Assembly: GCA_031769625.1 (NCBI GenBank) | Contig: JAUIMM010000202.1 | Span: 10,216,001 to 10,280,000, forward strand | DNA from: Taudactylus pleione | Taxonomy: Eukaryota > Chordata > Amphibia > Anura > Myobatrachidae | DNA length: 64,000 bases | Reading direction: 5' to 3' | In this document: positions 32,552-44,573 of the stretch, in pieces | Layout: each line of letters opens with the position of its first letter | Position numbering within the stretch: position 1 is the first letter of the stretch | The notes under the pieces: generated by a model | What the model was told of the DNA's origin: nothing | Seen by the model: the letters and a program-made list of their open reading frames with translations, nothing else | Databases searched by the model: none | Translations under genes and position numbers: made by a program

Positions 32552-33039
32552 TAGGGATGTGCGCCGGACCATTTTTGCCGGCTTTGGATTTTGTTCTAAT
32601 TCGTCGTCCGGCTTTGGATTTGGATTTGCCAAACTGCGGTGACTGGCTTTGGATTTGGATTTTTTTACCAAAATTTACAAAAAAAAGCTAAAATCACATA
32701 AATTGGGCTTTTTTTTCTTCCTAGAGTATTAACCTCAATAACCTTTATTTCCAGTCATTTACAGTCAATTTAGACCATCTCACAGATTAAATTATAGTTT
32801 TCACCATTATTGGCCAAAGGTTGCAGTGAGCTGACTGGTTACCAAGCAGCAAAGCAGCGTCACAGACACCACAGTTTAAAGCACATCAATGACACATTGC
32901 CACACAGCAGTGGCAGAAATTAAAAGTAGTGCACCTACCCAGTGGGGCACGGCCAGCAGAATCACGGTACTTGTTTACAAAGTGGGCTACCGCCCTAGGA
33001 GTCACAGTGCACAATCTTATTCACATTACACCGCACAGA

Positions 33040-33534
33040 GGGCCTGATTCAGAGCCGAACGCTCTGACCAGAGCGCTCGCTCTGAATCAGGGCCCTCCTA
33101 CATGAAAATGGAGCGGCCTCTTGGACGCTCACATAGCTGTGGGTGACCACCCACAGCTATAGCGAGCATCCATAATGATGGTCGCGATGGTCAAGACCAT
33201 GGCGACCATCGGGCTTGCGACGGAGACCCTGCGGTAGGGTCTCGCTGCCGCAAGCCCTGGAGTGATTTTGGCTCTATCAGAGCCAAAATCACTCCCGCTG
33301 ACATCACTACTGATGTCAGTGGGGCCGGCTTCAGACAGTAGGCGTTCCCATGGGAACGCCTCTGTCTGGCAGCCACGCACCCGGCACGCCCACCAAAGGG
33401 GGCGTGCTGTCAATCAACATCGACAGCACGCCCCCTTTGGTGCGAGACCCGGAGCGACGGCTACCCCGTCGCTAGCCGGGTCTCGCGCAGTAGGGCACCA
33501 TCGACCCGCTCGCGAGCGGGTCTGAATCAGGCCC
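33040..33534 (+). mobile_element. Hairpin-chain Harbinger MITE, family A, copy 4
   Basis: Begins GGGCCTGATTCAGAGCCGAA and ends GCGGGTCTGAATCAGGCCC. The flanks AGA and ATA differ by one base. It follows the hairpin order of the copy at 18248 but the GCGCATGC stem is reduced and the last hairpin is short. 495 bp. Confidence 0.87.
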
Positions 33535-33589
33535 ATAGTGTCCCTGATTCACATTACACCATAAAGTAGTGTCTCTTATTTATGTTACG

Positions 33590-34240
33590 ACACACAGTAG
33601 TGCCCCTTTACACAATGCCCACAGTAGTGACTCTTTTACACAATGCCCACAGTAGTGACTCTTATACACAAAGCCCACAGTAGTAATGCCCCTTATACAA
33701 TGCCCACAGTAGTAGTGCCACTTATACAATGCCCCCACCAGTGGTGTCCCTTACACAATGCCCCCAGTAGTAATGCCCCCTATGCAGTCCCCTTAGTAGT
33801 ATGCCCCCCATTAGCAGGCCCCCAGTAGTAGTGCCCCCATTAGCATGCCCCCAGTAGTAGTATGCCCCCAGTAGCAGTGCTCCCATTAGCATGCCCCCAG
33901 TAGTATGCCCCCCAGTAGTATGCCCCAGTAGCAGTGCCCCCATTAGCATTCCACCAGTAGTATGCCCCCAGTAGCAGTGCCCTCATTAGTATGCCCCCCA
34001 GTAGTATGCCCCCCAGTAGCAGTGCCCCATTAGCATGCCCCCAGTATCAGTGCCCCCCAGTAGTATGCCCCCCAGCAGCAATGCCCCCAGTAGTATGCCC
34101 CCAGTATGCTCCCCAGTAGCAGTGATCCCAGTAGTATGCCCCCTGTAGCAGGCCCCCAGTAGTAGTGCCACCATTAGCATGCCCCCATTAGTATGCACCC
34201 CAGTAGCAGTACCTCCATTAGCATGCCCCCAGTAGCGCCC
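33590..34240. repeat. Irregular CCCCAGTAGTAGTATG minisatellite
   Basis: Units of about 15-30 bp built from GCCCCCAGTAG, TAGTATGCC and CATTAGCATG words, irregular in order. It lies inside the hAT element at 32552-34660. Confidence 0.85.
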
Positions 34241-34660
34241 CCTTAAAAAAACGCAAATAAAAAAAGAAAAGAAAAAAAAAAACTTACCTGAAGCCCCGCT
34301 CCTGCCTTCCGTCCCGCTCTGCTGCTCTATTACGCGCGGAGGGAGCCGGAAGATGGAGTTCGTGAGTGAGCTCCAGCCGGCTCCCTCCGTGCAGAAGCCA
34401 ATGAGAGTCTGCCTGACTATCATTGGCTGCTTTTACAAACACACAGCTGCCGCTGGCGGCTGTGTGTTCGTGTCTGTGTAGGGCAGACCGCTATCACAGC
34501 GGTCTGCCCTACACTAGAGGAGTCCTGACGTTGGATTCTCTCGCAAGAATCCGACATCAGGAGGCCGCCGTTCGACCCCGAACGGGGATCCGAGTCAGGA
34601 CTCGGATCCCCTATGTTCGGAGCGGTTCAGATTCCACAGAATCCGAACTGCTCATCTCTA

Positions 34661-36216
34661 AAGATTATTAAGAAAAACTCAGTCACAGCTGACACTAATA
34701 GCAGCAGAGACTGTAACTCACTTCAGCATATACACACAGCGATAAGAAGTCACTGTTATCATCCTGCTATGGCACCACCAAGGGACTCATGATCAAGGAC
34801 AAATGAGGCTTCTATGCAACAACAGTAGTCACAGTGAGTACAAACAAATCACTGTATTTGCTTAGCAACTCCTTGGTGGTCTCTCAGAAGGTTGAGTTGA
34901 CCTGCAGTGAAGAATACGGGATTTATGATTTACAATCCGTTGCAGCAGGAGTAAAGACAGTGATCTGGAGTAGGCAAATATGAGCAAGAGTGATTTAGGG
35001 GATATGAAGCAGTGGTACTGAGGTTACAGTAGGGTTTCTGCTACAGTGGTGTGAGGATATCCCATTTATACTACAGTGATGAGTGCTTCCTTATGTATGT
35101 AGGGCTACCTGAGTTAAAGTGTCCTTTAAAACAATAATCTGTTAATTGCAGCAAAAAAGAGGATAAATATGAACTACTGCAGACCTGTTGGTGAAGCCTT
35201 TTCCCAAACTCAAAATTCATTTTCTAAAGAATGAGTTACCAGACACAAGGATCACTGTTTAAACCCAGTAAGAGACTCATCATAAGGGTTTTATAGATAA
35301 TAGTAATGAATATATTTTTTTTAAATTAGGTTTAAATAAATTGTGTCAAGATTTCTGCAAAATATTACTACAAACAAGCGCAATGATATAGAAGTATATA
35401 ATAAGAATGTAACTAATTAAGGAAACTGCAAGGAAAAGTCCTGTCACTCCATAGTCGCGGGAAGCAGCTTTCACTGTGCTCCTTATGCTTACACTGATAT
35501 AATGACTGTGTGTCACTTATTTTCCACCCTTTCCTGTACATAACCCGCTGAAATGGAAAAGCTACAGTTTAGTAACTTTGGTTTACCAACATAAACTACC
35601 ATAAATAACCATAAACCTTCAGAAGAGTCAGGTATGTGACAAGATTTGTGCATGGCAGATAATGGTAACCTTAGTAAATGTCATGTTATTAAGTATGCCA
35701 GGCATGACACAAAGTAAAGAATCATTTTAGAATAATGGCGCTACTATCTGACTCTTGTTACTGATTATTTCTACTGAATTTTTCTTCTAAGTGAGATCTA
35801 AACCGTAAACCACCGATAATGTGTAATGTATTAATAGTCTTGCAGCCATCTTGTTTCGTGTCAACAAAATGGCTTTTGTGCATCTTATAATGAAAAGCAT
35901 TACAGCCCCCTTCTTTGACACCCTTAAGGTCCAAAATTTGTCTGTCTTGAGTGGATCAGGGCACGGTTTGGGCTGATTGGGGTGTGACTTTAAAGATCAT
36001 ATTTACTTACCACTCAAATTTTTACAGTCAATGATAGCACCAGGAGTTTTGGCAGTCATATGACACTCCTTCCTATACTATGGCGGCATAATCATTTTGT
36101 ATGGCTACAAACATATTAGAAAGGAAAAGCAGGAAATATTTTCGTTATAAATATATAAACATTTCTGAACAAAAATACAAATTTATTGGTTGAACATAGG
36201 TATAAGCCCCAGTGTA
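34661..36216. other. A/T-rich sequence, no gene seen
   Basis: About 1.5 kb with no tandem array, element end or splice-flanked open segment recognised. It may be intronic single-copy DNA. Confidence 0.5.
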
Positions 36217-36487
36217 ATGAAGCATACACATGGTCAGATTTGTCAGATGTGTCAGATGAACGATTGACCAACGATTTGAACTTTGAACGATTTAAAATGA
36301 ATGGAATCGTCCAAATCTGACTGCAAACACATCAGATGTCAGATATCGTTATCTGACCATCAGGAACGCGCATCGTTCATCGTTCAGACATGTCAGATTT
36401 TCCTTCAGATATGAACGACTGAACGATTTTTTAAATCGTTATCGTTCAGATCTGAAGATGAATCTGACCGTGACCATGCACCATTAG
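36217..36487. mobile_element. Foldback MITE, probable TA target site
   Basis: Begins TAATGAAGCATACACATGGT and ends GTGACCATGCACCATTA. The interior is rich in inverted ATCGTTCAGA/TCTGAACGAT words. A TA at each edge could be the target duplication of a Tc1/mariner-type element. Non-coding. Confidence 0.6.
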
Positions 36488-36512
36488 TTCCCTTGTTTCT
36501 TTCTACACATGG

Positions 36513-37345
36513 GGCCTGATTCAGGGTTGCAACCAATCCCAATGTTTTCACAAGTGTAGGAATGTTTTGCCACTGCGAATGCATCTGAGTCGCAATGCGC
36601 ATGCGTCGTGGCACATTACCGTAGTCACACAGGGGGGTCTTGCATCCTGTATCTGCGACCCCGTACACAGGAAACATAGATCCGGCGCCTCAGTTACTGC
36701 AGCCATTCTGAGTGCATAGACTCGCTCAGAAAGTCGAATTTTATCTGATCTGAGGGCCTGATTCAGCAAGGATTACAATTGCATAGCTACACGCAGGCAG
36801 CTTTGCAATTGCGATCCTTGCAATAATGCAAATGCAGCAGGAGGTGTATGACACCCTGCTTCATTTGTGATCCCAGCACTGCGGCGGAGATCGCAGGCTG
36901 AGACCACCGTCACGACCATCGGTGGTCAATAGTCGCGACGGTGAATGGCGCTGGGCCTCCGGCCAGCTAAGTAAGCCTCAGCTCACTCAGGCTGGCAGGC
37001 TTGCGAGCCCAGGACACTGCGTTGATCAACGCAGATCCTGGCCTAGCCACACGCAGAAAACGGGACATACACGACCCCGCTTCAGGGAAGGGCGGCCGCC
37101 CCCGCCCCCACACTGCCCTTGATTGCCTCTGCCTGTCAATCAGGTAGAGGCATTCAAGGGTTTGCATGTGACTATGCAGGACCCTTCACACTCGCAGAAT
37201 GGGTCCTGCGCACGTGCAGATTCACTGCTGAATCAGGCCCTGAGTTTGATGCTATGTATGTGTACGCAGTTGCGGACAGCTGCAATGGCTCCGTTGGGCG
37301 TCTAAGTACCGTACAAGTCGCGGCCGCTGTTGCATTAGTATATTT
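36513..37345. repeat. Harbinger-like MITE (family D), split by a family B MITE
   Basis: Begins GGGCCTGATTCAGGGTTGCA. After the insertion at 36754-37240 it resumes at 37244 with words also seen at 38270-38330 and 52230-52350 (GTACGCAGTTGC, GCATTAGCGTA-like). The right end was not found, so the limit is approximate. Confidence 0.5.
36754..37240. mobile_element. Harbinger MITE, family B, copy 2
   Basis: Begins GGGCCTGATTCAGCAAGGAT and ends CACTGCTGAATCAGGCCC, flanked by TGA (36751-36753, 37241-37243). 487 bp, non-coding, with internal stems such as CACGACCATCGGTGGT and GTTGATCAACGC. Confidence 0.85.
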
Positions 37346-37869
37346 TTGGGAAAATATCAATGTAAGATAAGGAATTTAAGTGTAGCAATTTGTTATTTCA
37401 TTTTTGCTCAAAATATCTATAATACTTTCTATCAAGAGACCATCACTTGTGATGGAGGGTCTGGGACTATTAGGTATTCAAATTATCAACTTTAGAAGTC
37501 GATTGCTTTAATTACCAAAAAGAAGAGACTCTTGGCGATGAGTACTGTAAACCACGGCTGCTGTGAAGAGGTTCTGCTAAAGCCCCAGTGAAAACAGGAA
37601 TAAACAAATAGAAAGATCACAGCGCTAGAGAAAGCTAAATCATCAGTGTTTAAATATAAAACATTTAAATAAAATAGAACCAAAATTAAAATCATAGTAA
37701 AACATACACATTAAATAGAATACACAGGTACAAATTAAAAAATGGGAAAAAGGTCCCAATTTACAATGCTCCAGGGATCATTTCCAGTGTACTGTTTGTG
37801 GGTTTGGAACTTATGTAAAACAAACTGGTTACATAACCATGAAAAGCACAAATCAACATGGAACAAAAA
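37346..37869. other. A/T-rich sequence, no gene seen
   Basis: No exon or element end recognised. Confidence 0.45.
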
Positions 37870-38400
37870 TATGGCACAAGATGCCTGACACGATTCCCGT
37901 GCTACGTACATTTTCTTCAACTTTGCTATTTTTTCCTTAATTGTACTACTTTTTCCACAATTATGCAGTTGAGGGATTATCGATGGTCTGCGCATGCATC
38001 TAAATCGCATTGCACATGCATCAAGTTTCATCAGCAATGTCACCTACGGTGCGGATTTATTCGCAAAGTGATTGACATGAAGGGAGCGACTGTGGGAGGC
38101 AACAGGGGCCGGCAACAAAAATATAAGCGTTGGGATGTGCCTCTGCCTGCGACTCCGTTTCCATATGCAGAAAAAATTTCTTCTGCGACTCAGTTCCAGA
38201 GATCATTCTGCGTGACCATAGGATTACTCAGAAATCCAAATAATCTACTGATCTCACCGAGCTGCATCTTTGTACGCAGTTGCTTGGATTTGTAGCTGAG
38301 GCAGCATTAGCGTATCAGTATAGGAATCAGTATAAAGTTGCTGATAAAGCAAAACGATGCATGGCGTGGCTCAAACGTATCGGGCCTGTTTTTTGCCTTT
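37870..38400. repeat. Decayed Harbinger-like MITE (family D related)
   Basis: Contains CGCATGCATCTAAATCGCAT, AGTGATTGACATGAAGGG and GCATTAGCGTATCAG, blocks shared with the other D-like segments and, for TGATTGACA, with the autonomous Harbinger element. Termini are not clear. Confidence 0.45.
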
Positions 38401-38520
38401 TTACTCTGGATTGTGTACCTTTTCCTCAACTTTGCTACTTTTTCCTTCACTATGCTACTTTTTCCTCAACTTTAGTTCTTTTTCCTTCATTGTGCTACTT
38501 TTCCTCAATTTTGCATCTTA
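38401..38520. repeat. Pyrimidine-rich ~20-bp tandem repeat
   Basis: Units such as CCTCAACTTTGCTACTTTTT repeat with substitutions; a similar stretch occurs at 37910-37970. Confidence 0.65.
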
Positions 38521-38576
38521 CTTAGCTTATAGACTACTAGTAATCCTAAATACCTAGCACTCTACAAGCTAAGTAA

Positions 38577-39510
38577 TACCGCTTTTATACCTAAATTCCG
38601 GGTCTGACCAGGAGGTTGGAACAGGGGGCCTGATTCAGACCCGCTCACGAGCAATGAGCGCTCTCAAGCTGGTCGATGTTGCCCAAGTGCGCATGCGCAC
38701 GACGGAGGCGGCTCCGTCATGCGCATGCGCGAGACCCAAATAACGACGGCCAAGCCGTCATTATGGGTCTCGCACCAAAAGGGGCGTGCTGTCGATGGTG
38801 ATTGACAGCGCACCCATTTGGTGGGCGTGCCGGGGGCGTGGCTGCCCAGACGGAGGCGTTCCCATGGGTTAGATGAGATAGATAGATAGAGCCAAAAGCA
38901 CTCCAGGGCTTGCGGCAGATGAGACCCTACCACAAGGGTCTCGTCGCAAGCCCGATGGTTGCAATGGTCTTGACCATCGCGACCATCATTTTGGCCGCTC
39001 GCTATAGCTGTGGGTGGTCACCCACAGCTATGCGAGCGGCCAGGAGGCCGCTCCAAAAAGCAAGAGGGGCGGCCCTGATTCAGAGCGAGCGCTCTGTCAG
39101 AGCGTCCGGCTCTGAATCAGGGCCAGGGTTCCAAACCGGATCAGACCCGGAATTTACCAAGCGCCGACCCAGGATATTCCCGAGTCGGCGCCGTTCACAC
39201 TGGAGCCGGGTCTGCAGTGACCCAGGTCTTCCGGCATGGTAGTGGACGGTCGGAGATGACGACAACTCCAAGCGCCACTGATGCCGGCCAGTCGGCCTCA
39301 TGCCACGCGCCTGGTCATCGTGACCTGGATCGCTCCATTTACACTGCAGAGTTTCACGGGTCATTCCTGTGTTAGACCCTGCAAGTTACCTGGGTTGCCG
39401 GGTCACTCGACCCAGAATTCAACCCTGTCCCCTTTTACACTAAGGAGCTACCCGGGTTAACCCTGCAATAACCCGGGTTTTAGCCATGGTCTGAAAGGGG
39501 TATAAGACGC
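38577..39510. mobile_element. Short-TIR element with CCGGGTC words, split by a MITE
   Basis: The left part CTAAATTCCGGGTCTGACC and right part ending CTGAAAGGGGTATAAG match the two ends of the mini-element at 49603-49677. The MITE at 38626-39124 splits it; after it, ATCAGACCCGGAATTTACC continues the left arm in inverted form. Interior words (GACCCAGG, CCGGGTT) are typical of a frog repeat. Ends approximate. Confidence 0.55.
38626..39124 (-). mobile_element. Hairpin-chain Harbinger MITE, family A, copy 5
   Basis: Begins GGGCCTGATTCAGACCCGCT (the right-end type, so reversed) and ends CGGCTCTGAATCAGGGCC, flanked by AGG (38623-38625, 39125-39127). Hairpins match the family, but around 38868-38912 two neighbouring hairpins have collapsed and left AGATAGATAGATAG, losing one arm. 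499 bp. Confidence 0.9.
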
Positions 39511-39892
39511 TAAATTGAGGGAAAAGTAGAACAATGAGTGGCACGGCTAAGTAGCAAAGTCTGTGGCACACTATACAGGGATATTTGGGGCATTTTGAGG
39601 ATAAGTGTATTTGAACACATCTGAAGTAAGAAATGAACCAGTGAAGTACCAGAGGTTAATAAATGGAAATTGTTAATTATTAATTCATGAGTGTGTCAAT
39701 TAGTATAAGAGCAAGCAACAGAGGGCTCAAACCAATTAGCCGCGAATCCCCTTGATCATGAGTAAGTGCGGCTATCTGCCCTTGCACTTGCGGTCCTGCC
39801 AGACTAGCAGATTTTTATTTGCTGCCCCATAGAGCTGTATACAAAAATGTGTGAATGTAGGATGAGATCAGGGCCGTGAGGGGGAGCGAATT

Positions 39893-40265
39893 GCGGTGTA
39901 GCTACAGGATCCCGATTGTCATGATGCCGGCTCCGGAATCCTGACGGTGAAAATCCTGACACATTTTGGTGACTATTCTAACCCTCCCCCTAACCTTAAA
40001 CCACCCCTCCCACAGAATAACCCTAATGTCCCTTTTGACAGTGTAATTCTAACCATCCATTCCCGCAGCCTAACTCTAACCCTCCCCTAGTGCCTAGCCC
40101 TAACCCTCCCCTAGTGCCTAACCCTAAACCTAACCCCTAACCCTAATACTTACTGTCGGGATTCTGATCATCAGGATTCCAGAGCCGGTATTCTGATGGC
40201 TGTCGGGATTCCGGAGCCGTTTTACTGACAGTTGGCATCCTGACCACTGGTATCCAAACTACATG
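39893..40265. repeat. Telomere-like repeat element 1
   Basis: Contains an array of CCCTAACCCT-type words separated by CCCCTAGTGCCTA, within arms of CGGGATTC, CTCCGGAATCCTGAC and their complements. It is related to 42946-43440 in inverse orientation. The array is interspersed and short, so this is not a chromosome end. Confidence 0.6.
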
Positions 40266-42236
40266 GGCATATTCCAAGAAATTTACATTGTGAAATGGTA
40301 AATTATGACTTACAACTTCCAGACAGTATTGCCGAGGCAGCCGAGTATTGCTATATTTCATTGGTAAATGGTAGTGATAACAAATTTTCTATCACAGCGA
40401 TAAATGGGGACACAAAATAATTGGTATAATTGTTTTTTTAATAATTAGGCCTATTAATGCCAATTACCAATTTAATTTCCAAGCTTCGGTTCACTCTCCT
40501 TTCTCTACAAGCCTTTTACAGAATAATGCATGATAGAGTAGCTTTTTCCCCTAAATACATTTATTTTGTCGGTATTCACCAAGGAGATGCGTAAATATTT
40601 TAGCAGTTTAGACATGTTATTTTGTTCAGTCATACAAGATCTTGTTAATGTCCAGCAGCGTGATTACATACACTTTAAAGACTTATACTGTACAAACGGT
40701 GGGTCTTATTCAGAGTACGTCACAAAAATAATTGAAAAAAATACATTAAAAAAAGTAGCATTTTTGTGACCTATTCTGAGTTGGGCACATATGTAACTGA
40801 GCACCTGTGGCTGCGTCCCCTTACACGTACCAAGATCAGATGCAACAGGAATATGAGAGGAGACACAGCTTCACTGTGAGTATAAAAGATGCTAAAAATA
40901 GCAGTTCACAATGCATACAAGTTGCATTAATTAGCGTTCCCGTTTTAGCGGGGCACCGCACCCGATTTCAAATGGGCAGAATGTGCCCTGCCCCCCTTGG
41001 TGGAGCCCCACTAAAACAGCCTGTGGGTGCTGTCACCATCCATGGGCTGCAGTATAGCGATTACTGCCGGTGAATCGATGCCGGCTGCATGCGCCCGGAT
41101 CTATTCATAGAGACATGAGCACTTGAGGGCAGCCCAACATATCCGGAAGTGCGGGGCATGCTCCCAAGAGTGATGAAAAGAGGACGCATCTTAAAGACAT
41201 GCCTCCTTTTCTCGTGGCCACTCCCCTTTCCGGGCACACCAGAGTGCTCTTTCTCCAGGTCCAGCTCTCTACTCAGCACCGCACCTGGAGTGAACACTAA
41301 TTAATGGATGTGTTTTATTCACTTTTGTCCATTAAGACGTAGCCTGTAGCTGTCATCATCAGTTCGCAACTTTCACTAGGGTTTCAGTACTTGCAAGTCA
41401 GCTCCCTCCAGACATCTTTTCAAGCCACCCCTTGTGTACTTTGGCCATGTCTACACTCCACCTACATATGTCTACACAACCTCTCCAACCATTGCCCCCA
41501 TTGTCATAGGAAGACACAAGTCCAACTTGTAGAAAAAGACACTAAAACAAAAGAGCAAGTTGCTGACAAAAAAATCTGCAAATAACGTTTACATCCAACG
41601 TTTACACCCAGGCTTTGCATGTAAACGTTCTTCATGTTACCTTCATTCTACTTAAATTAATTCCACAAACAGAAGAAAAAGCATGTTTCATTTCAATACG
41701 CAACCACCGGCTCAGATCAAGTTATCAATTGAAACTTCTATAGTGTGATGAACCCTGTGGATAGCTGCACTAATATAATGTGTTAATTACAAGTTACAGT
41801 ATTCAAAGTGTGTAGCAAGAATAAAATATACTTAAATTTGTGTGGGCGATGCTCTGTAGTACACTGGCTTCCCCCCTGCTCCACATTAGTTCCCCTCTCC
41901 CAGGCAAACTGGGGGGGCTGAGAGGGGATTTTCTTGTTCCTACAGTTTTTGAATAACCTGTATGTAACAGAAGACAACCTGTGACAGAGGCAATCAGAAC
42001 AATATGTCAACATTAATTTTTTTATCAATCAGATTATATATTCAATACATCCAGCCCTTAAATCCTGTAAAAAGGTCTGGCAGGTGGCAATAATAGGAGA
42101 TTTGCTGGTTCACACATGACTAAAACTCCACGTTGGGCTCTCAATTCCAATATGGTTAAAAAAAAAAAAAAATTTTAAATAAAAATGTTACATGTTAAAA
42201 ATAATAAAAAATAGAAAAAAAGTAATGTTTACATGA
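40266..42236. other. No gene seen
   Basis: 40703-40790 has a small foldback (GGGTCTTATTCAGAGTACGT / CCTATTCTGAGTTGGGC). 40930-41300 is GC-richer and non-coding. The rest is A/T-rich without recognised elements. Confidence 0.4.
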
Positions 42237-42347
42237 GAGTGGTTCAATAATTAAGGTAACAAGACCTCTGATTACATTCATTTATTAATCTCGTACATAT
42301 ACGCATAATCAAGTGTATGGCCTTGGTACAGATTATTTTGCCACATA

Positions 42348-42896
42348 GGCCCTCATTCAGAGCCGTACGCTCTGAGCAGAGCGCACGCTCTGAATGAGGG
42401 CCGCCCTCCATAAAAATGGAGCGTCCTCCTGGACGCTCGTATAGCTGTGGGTCACCACCCACAGCCTATACGAGCGTGCAGTTTGATGGCCGCGATGGTC
42501 GTGACCATCGCGACCATCGAAACTGCGAGCCGGAGCCTGCGGTTGAGGTTTTCAACCGCAAGCCCCGGAGTGATTTTGGCTCTATCAGAGCCAAAATCAC
42601 TCCCACAGACATCACTAGTGATGTCAGTGGGCCGGCTTCTGACGGGAGGCGTTCCCTTAGGAACGCCCCTGTCAGGGAAGCACGCCCCCGGCACGCCCAC
42701 CAAAGGGGGCGTGCTGTCAATCAACATCGACAGCACGCCCCCTTTGATCAGACACAACGAGCGAAGGAAAGTCCTTCGCTCGTCGCGTCTGGCGCATGCG
42801 CACGACGGAGCTCCCTCCGTCGTGCGCATGCTCAGTGCAGAACATCGACCCACGTGCGAGCGGACAGCCGCTTGCGAGTGGGTCTGAATCAGGGCC
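42348..42896 (+). mobile_element. Hairpin-chain Harbinger MITE, family A, copy 6
   Basis: Begins GGCCCTCATTCAGAGCCGTA and ends GCGAGTGGGTCTGAATCAGG + GCC, flanked by ATA (42345-42347, 42897-42899). Its left end is identical to the autonomous element for 17 bases and its right end nearly so. 549 bp with the full hairpin chain, inserted in the mariner remnant. Confidence 0.92.
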
Positions 42897-42945
42897 ATAG
42901 TCCCCATACTTGTCTAACCATTTGTTCCAATGATACACCAAGGCA

Positions 42946-43440
42946 CGGGATGCAGTCCGCTGGTCACAATCCTGACAGTGTAATCCTGACAAGGGATGTA
43001 ACATAGGCGTCGAAATACCGATGCCTATGTTAATCCCGACGCCGGGACCCCGACGGGATACCGGACCGATCGTCCAATGCCGGAGGTAAGTATCCACGTA
43101 GCCGGGGATGAGTGGGTTAGGTTTAGTCCCGGGGGAAAATTACCTCCGGGGAGGGTAAGGGTTAGTCCAGGGGAAGAGGGGGTTAGGATTATGCATGCCC
43201 GGGGGTAGGTTAGGGCTAGGCACCCACCTGGGAGGGTTAGGGTGCGGGTTTAGGCACCCCTGAGGGGAGGTTAGGGTTAGGCACTAGAGGGGGGAGGTTA
43301 GGGTTAGGCACCCCTAAAGCTAAAGGAGGGTTAGGTACTTTACTTACCTCCATCGGGATCAGCACTGTTCAGCCTGCTGGCGTCGGGATTTTGACCACCG
43401 GGCTCTCGTCCGGTGGTCATTCATACCGATTCCCCAAGGC
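42946..43440. repeat. Telomere-like repeat element 2, inside the mariner
   Basis: GGTTAGGGTTAGGCACC-type words repeat between 43115 and 43340, within arms containing CCGACGCCGGGACCCCGACG, GGCGTCGGGATT and GTCCGGTGGTCATTC. It separates two parts of the mariner coding sequence. Ends approximate. Confidence 0.6.
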
Positions 43441-43768
43441 ACCTATCCCAGCATAGAAGAAATCAGTGTCAAGTGCCTGAAGCCAGGACATGACGGCTTG
43501 CTGAACTTCACCGTCAATTGTGAATCGCCTTCCACCCAGAAATAGAAATCACTAGGTGCCAGGTCAGGGCTTGTAATGAGGCTGGTCCAGTACCTCTTAA
43601 TGGTAGCGCTCTAACAACTCTCGTGTGTGGTTGGCAGAGTGTGGCCTGGCATTATTGTGCAGCAATGCGACGCCTGTTCGCAGCAACTCAGGTAATTTTC
43701 AAAGAATTGCCCTATGCAACTGGCTCAATGTGTCACAGTAGCGGCCTGCATTCACAGTATCTCTCTTG

Positions 43769-44573
43769 GGGCTCTATTTACTACAATCCACATTTGTAAT
43801 GTAGATTGCAGTGTGATATTATCGACTGAATTTGCATTGCGAATATAGGCAATATCACAGGGATTTACTACAAATCCCTTGCAGGGACAGAGCTTGCGAT
43901 AAAGCTCTGTCCTTGCGAATCCCCTCCGCAGCCTTATCACAGTATTTTCGCCAAAAATACCGTGACAAGAGCCGATGCATGTGCCAATCGACCCTCGCCA
44001 AGCCCCGCCCCATCACTAAGCCCCGCCCCCACGATTGCGTAACACCCCCCCCACAACCCTCCCCTACCTAAATTACACTTACCTGCAGTGTTCGGTGCTC
44101 CGCTGATGTCCTCCGTGGCTCCGGTCAGCTGACATCCCATACTGCACTGGGACCCGATCAGGTGACAACCGGGCATCACGGGAGCCTTGATCACCTGTCT
44201 CTGGACAGCTGATCACTGGGCTGGCTCCGGGCTCTGCTCTCTCCGTTAGAGCAGAGAAGTGCAGGAGTCCTTTAACCGGGGGAGACACTGGATAAAGCCA
44301 CCAACAGGTGGCATTATTATCACAGGGCTTTCCCCTGTATTTTTTCACAATTTATTTTTAGTAACTTTGGCCAGATCACATTCCCATTACAATTATGGGA
44401 AATGCGATCTGCTTACTAAAAATAAGTGATAATTAGGGCTTGGAGTAGAATTTTACGGATTCTACTCCAATTGCCCTTTAGTAACTGTAGGTGTAGTTAA
44501 AATAATGTGAAAGGGGTGTGAAAACACCCTTTTTCACTTTATTTTAGTAAAATAATGTTAAGAAATAGAGCCC
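43769..44573. mobile_element. MITE with TTG duplication, inside the mariner
   Basis: Begins GGGCTCTATTTACTACAA and ends AAGAAATAGAGCCC, flanked by TTG (43766-43768, 44574-44576). The 3-bp duplication suggests a Harbinger-type element, though the termini differ from those of families A-C. 805 bp; the interior has a further AAATAAGTG/TTACTAAAA symmetry. Non-coding. Confidence 0.75.

Larger units (their letters stand above)
32552..34660. mobile_element. hAT non-autonomous element
   Basis: Ends TAGGGATGTGCGCCGG and CAGTTCGGAT-type complement ACTGCTCATCTCTA are imperfect terminal inverted repeats. Flanks AAGAATAT (32544-32551) and AAGATTAT (34661-34668) agree at 7 of 8 bases. The first 400 bp are clearly related to 53830-54130 in the transposase-bearing hAT remnant (shared GGCTGCAGTGAGCTG-like and AATAACCT..CAGTCAATTT blocks). 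It contains a family A MITE and a CCCCAGTAG minisatellite but no ORF. Confidence 0.75.

Noticed and set aside
34661..36216. Search for further LRRC75-like exons
   Set aside because: No splice-flanked frame with similarity to the rest of that protein was seen here or elsewhere in the window by eye; a profile search could still find a diverged one.
43115..43340. Chromosome-end telomere
   Set aside because: TTAGGG words are interrupted, short and bounded on both sides by other sequence; a dispersed element explains them better.
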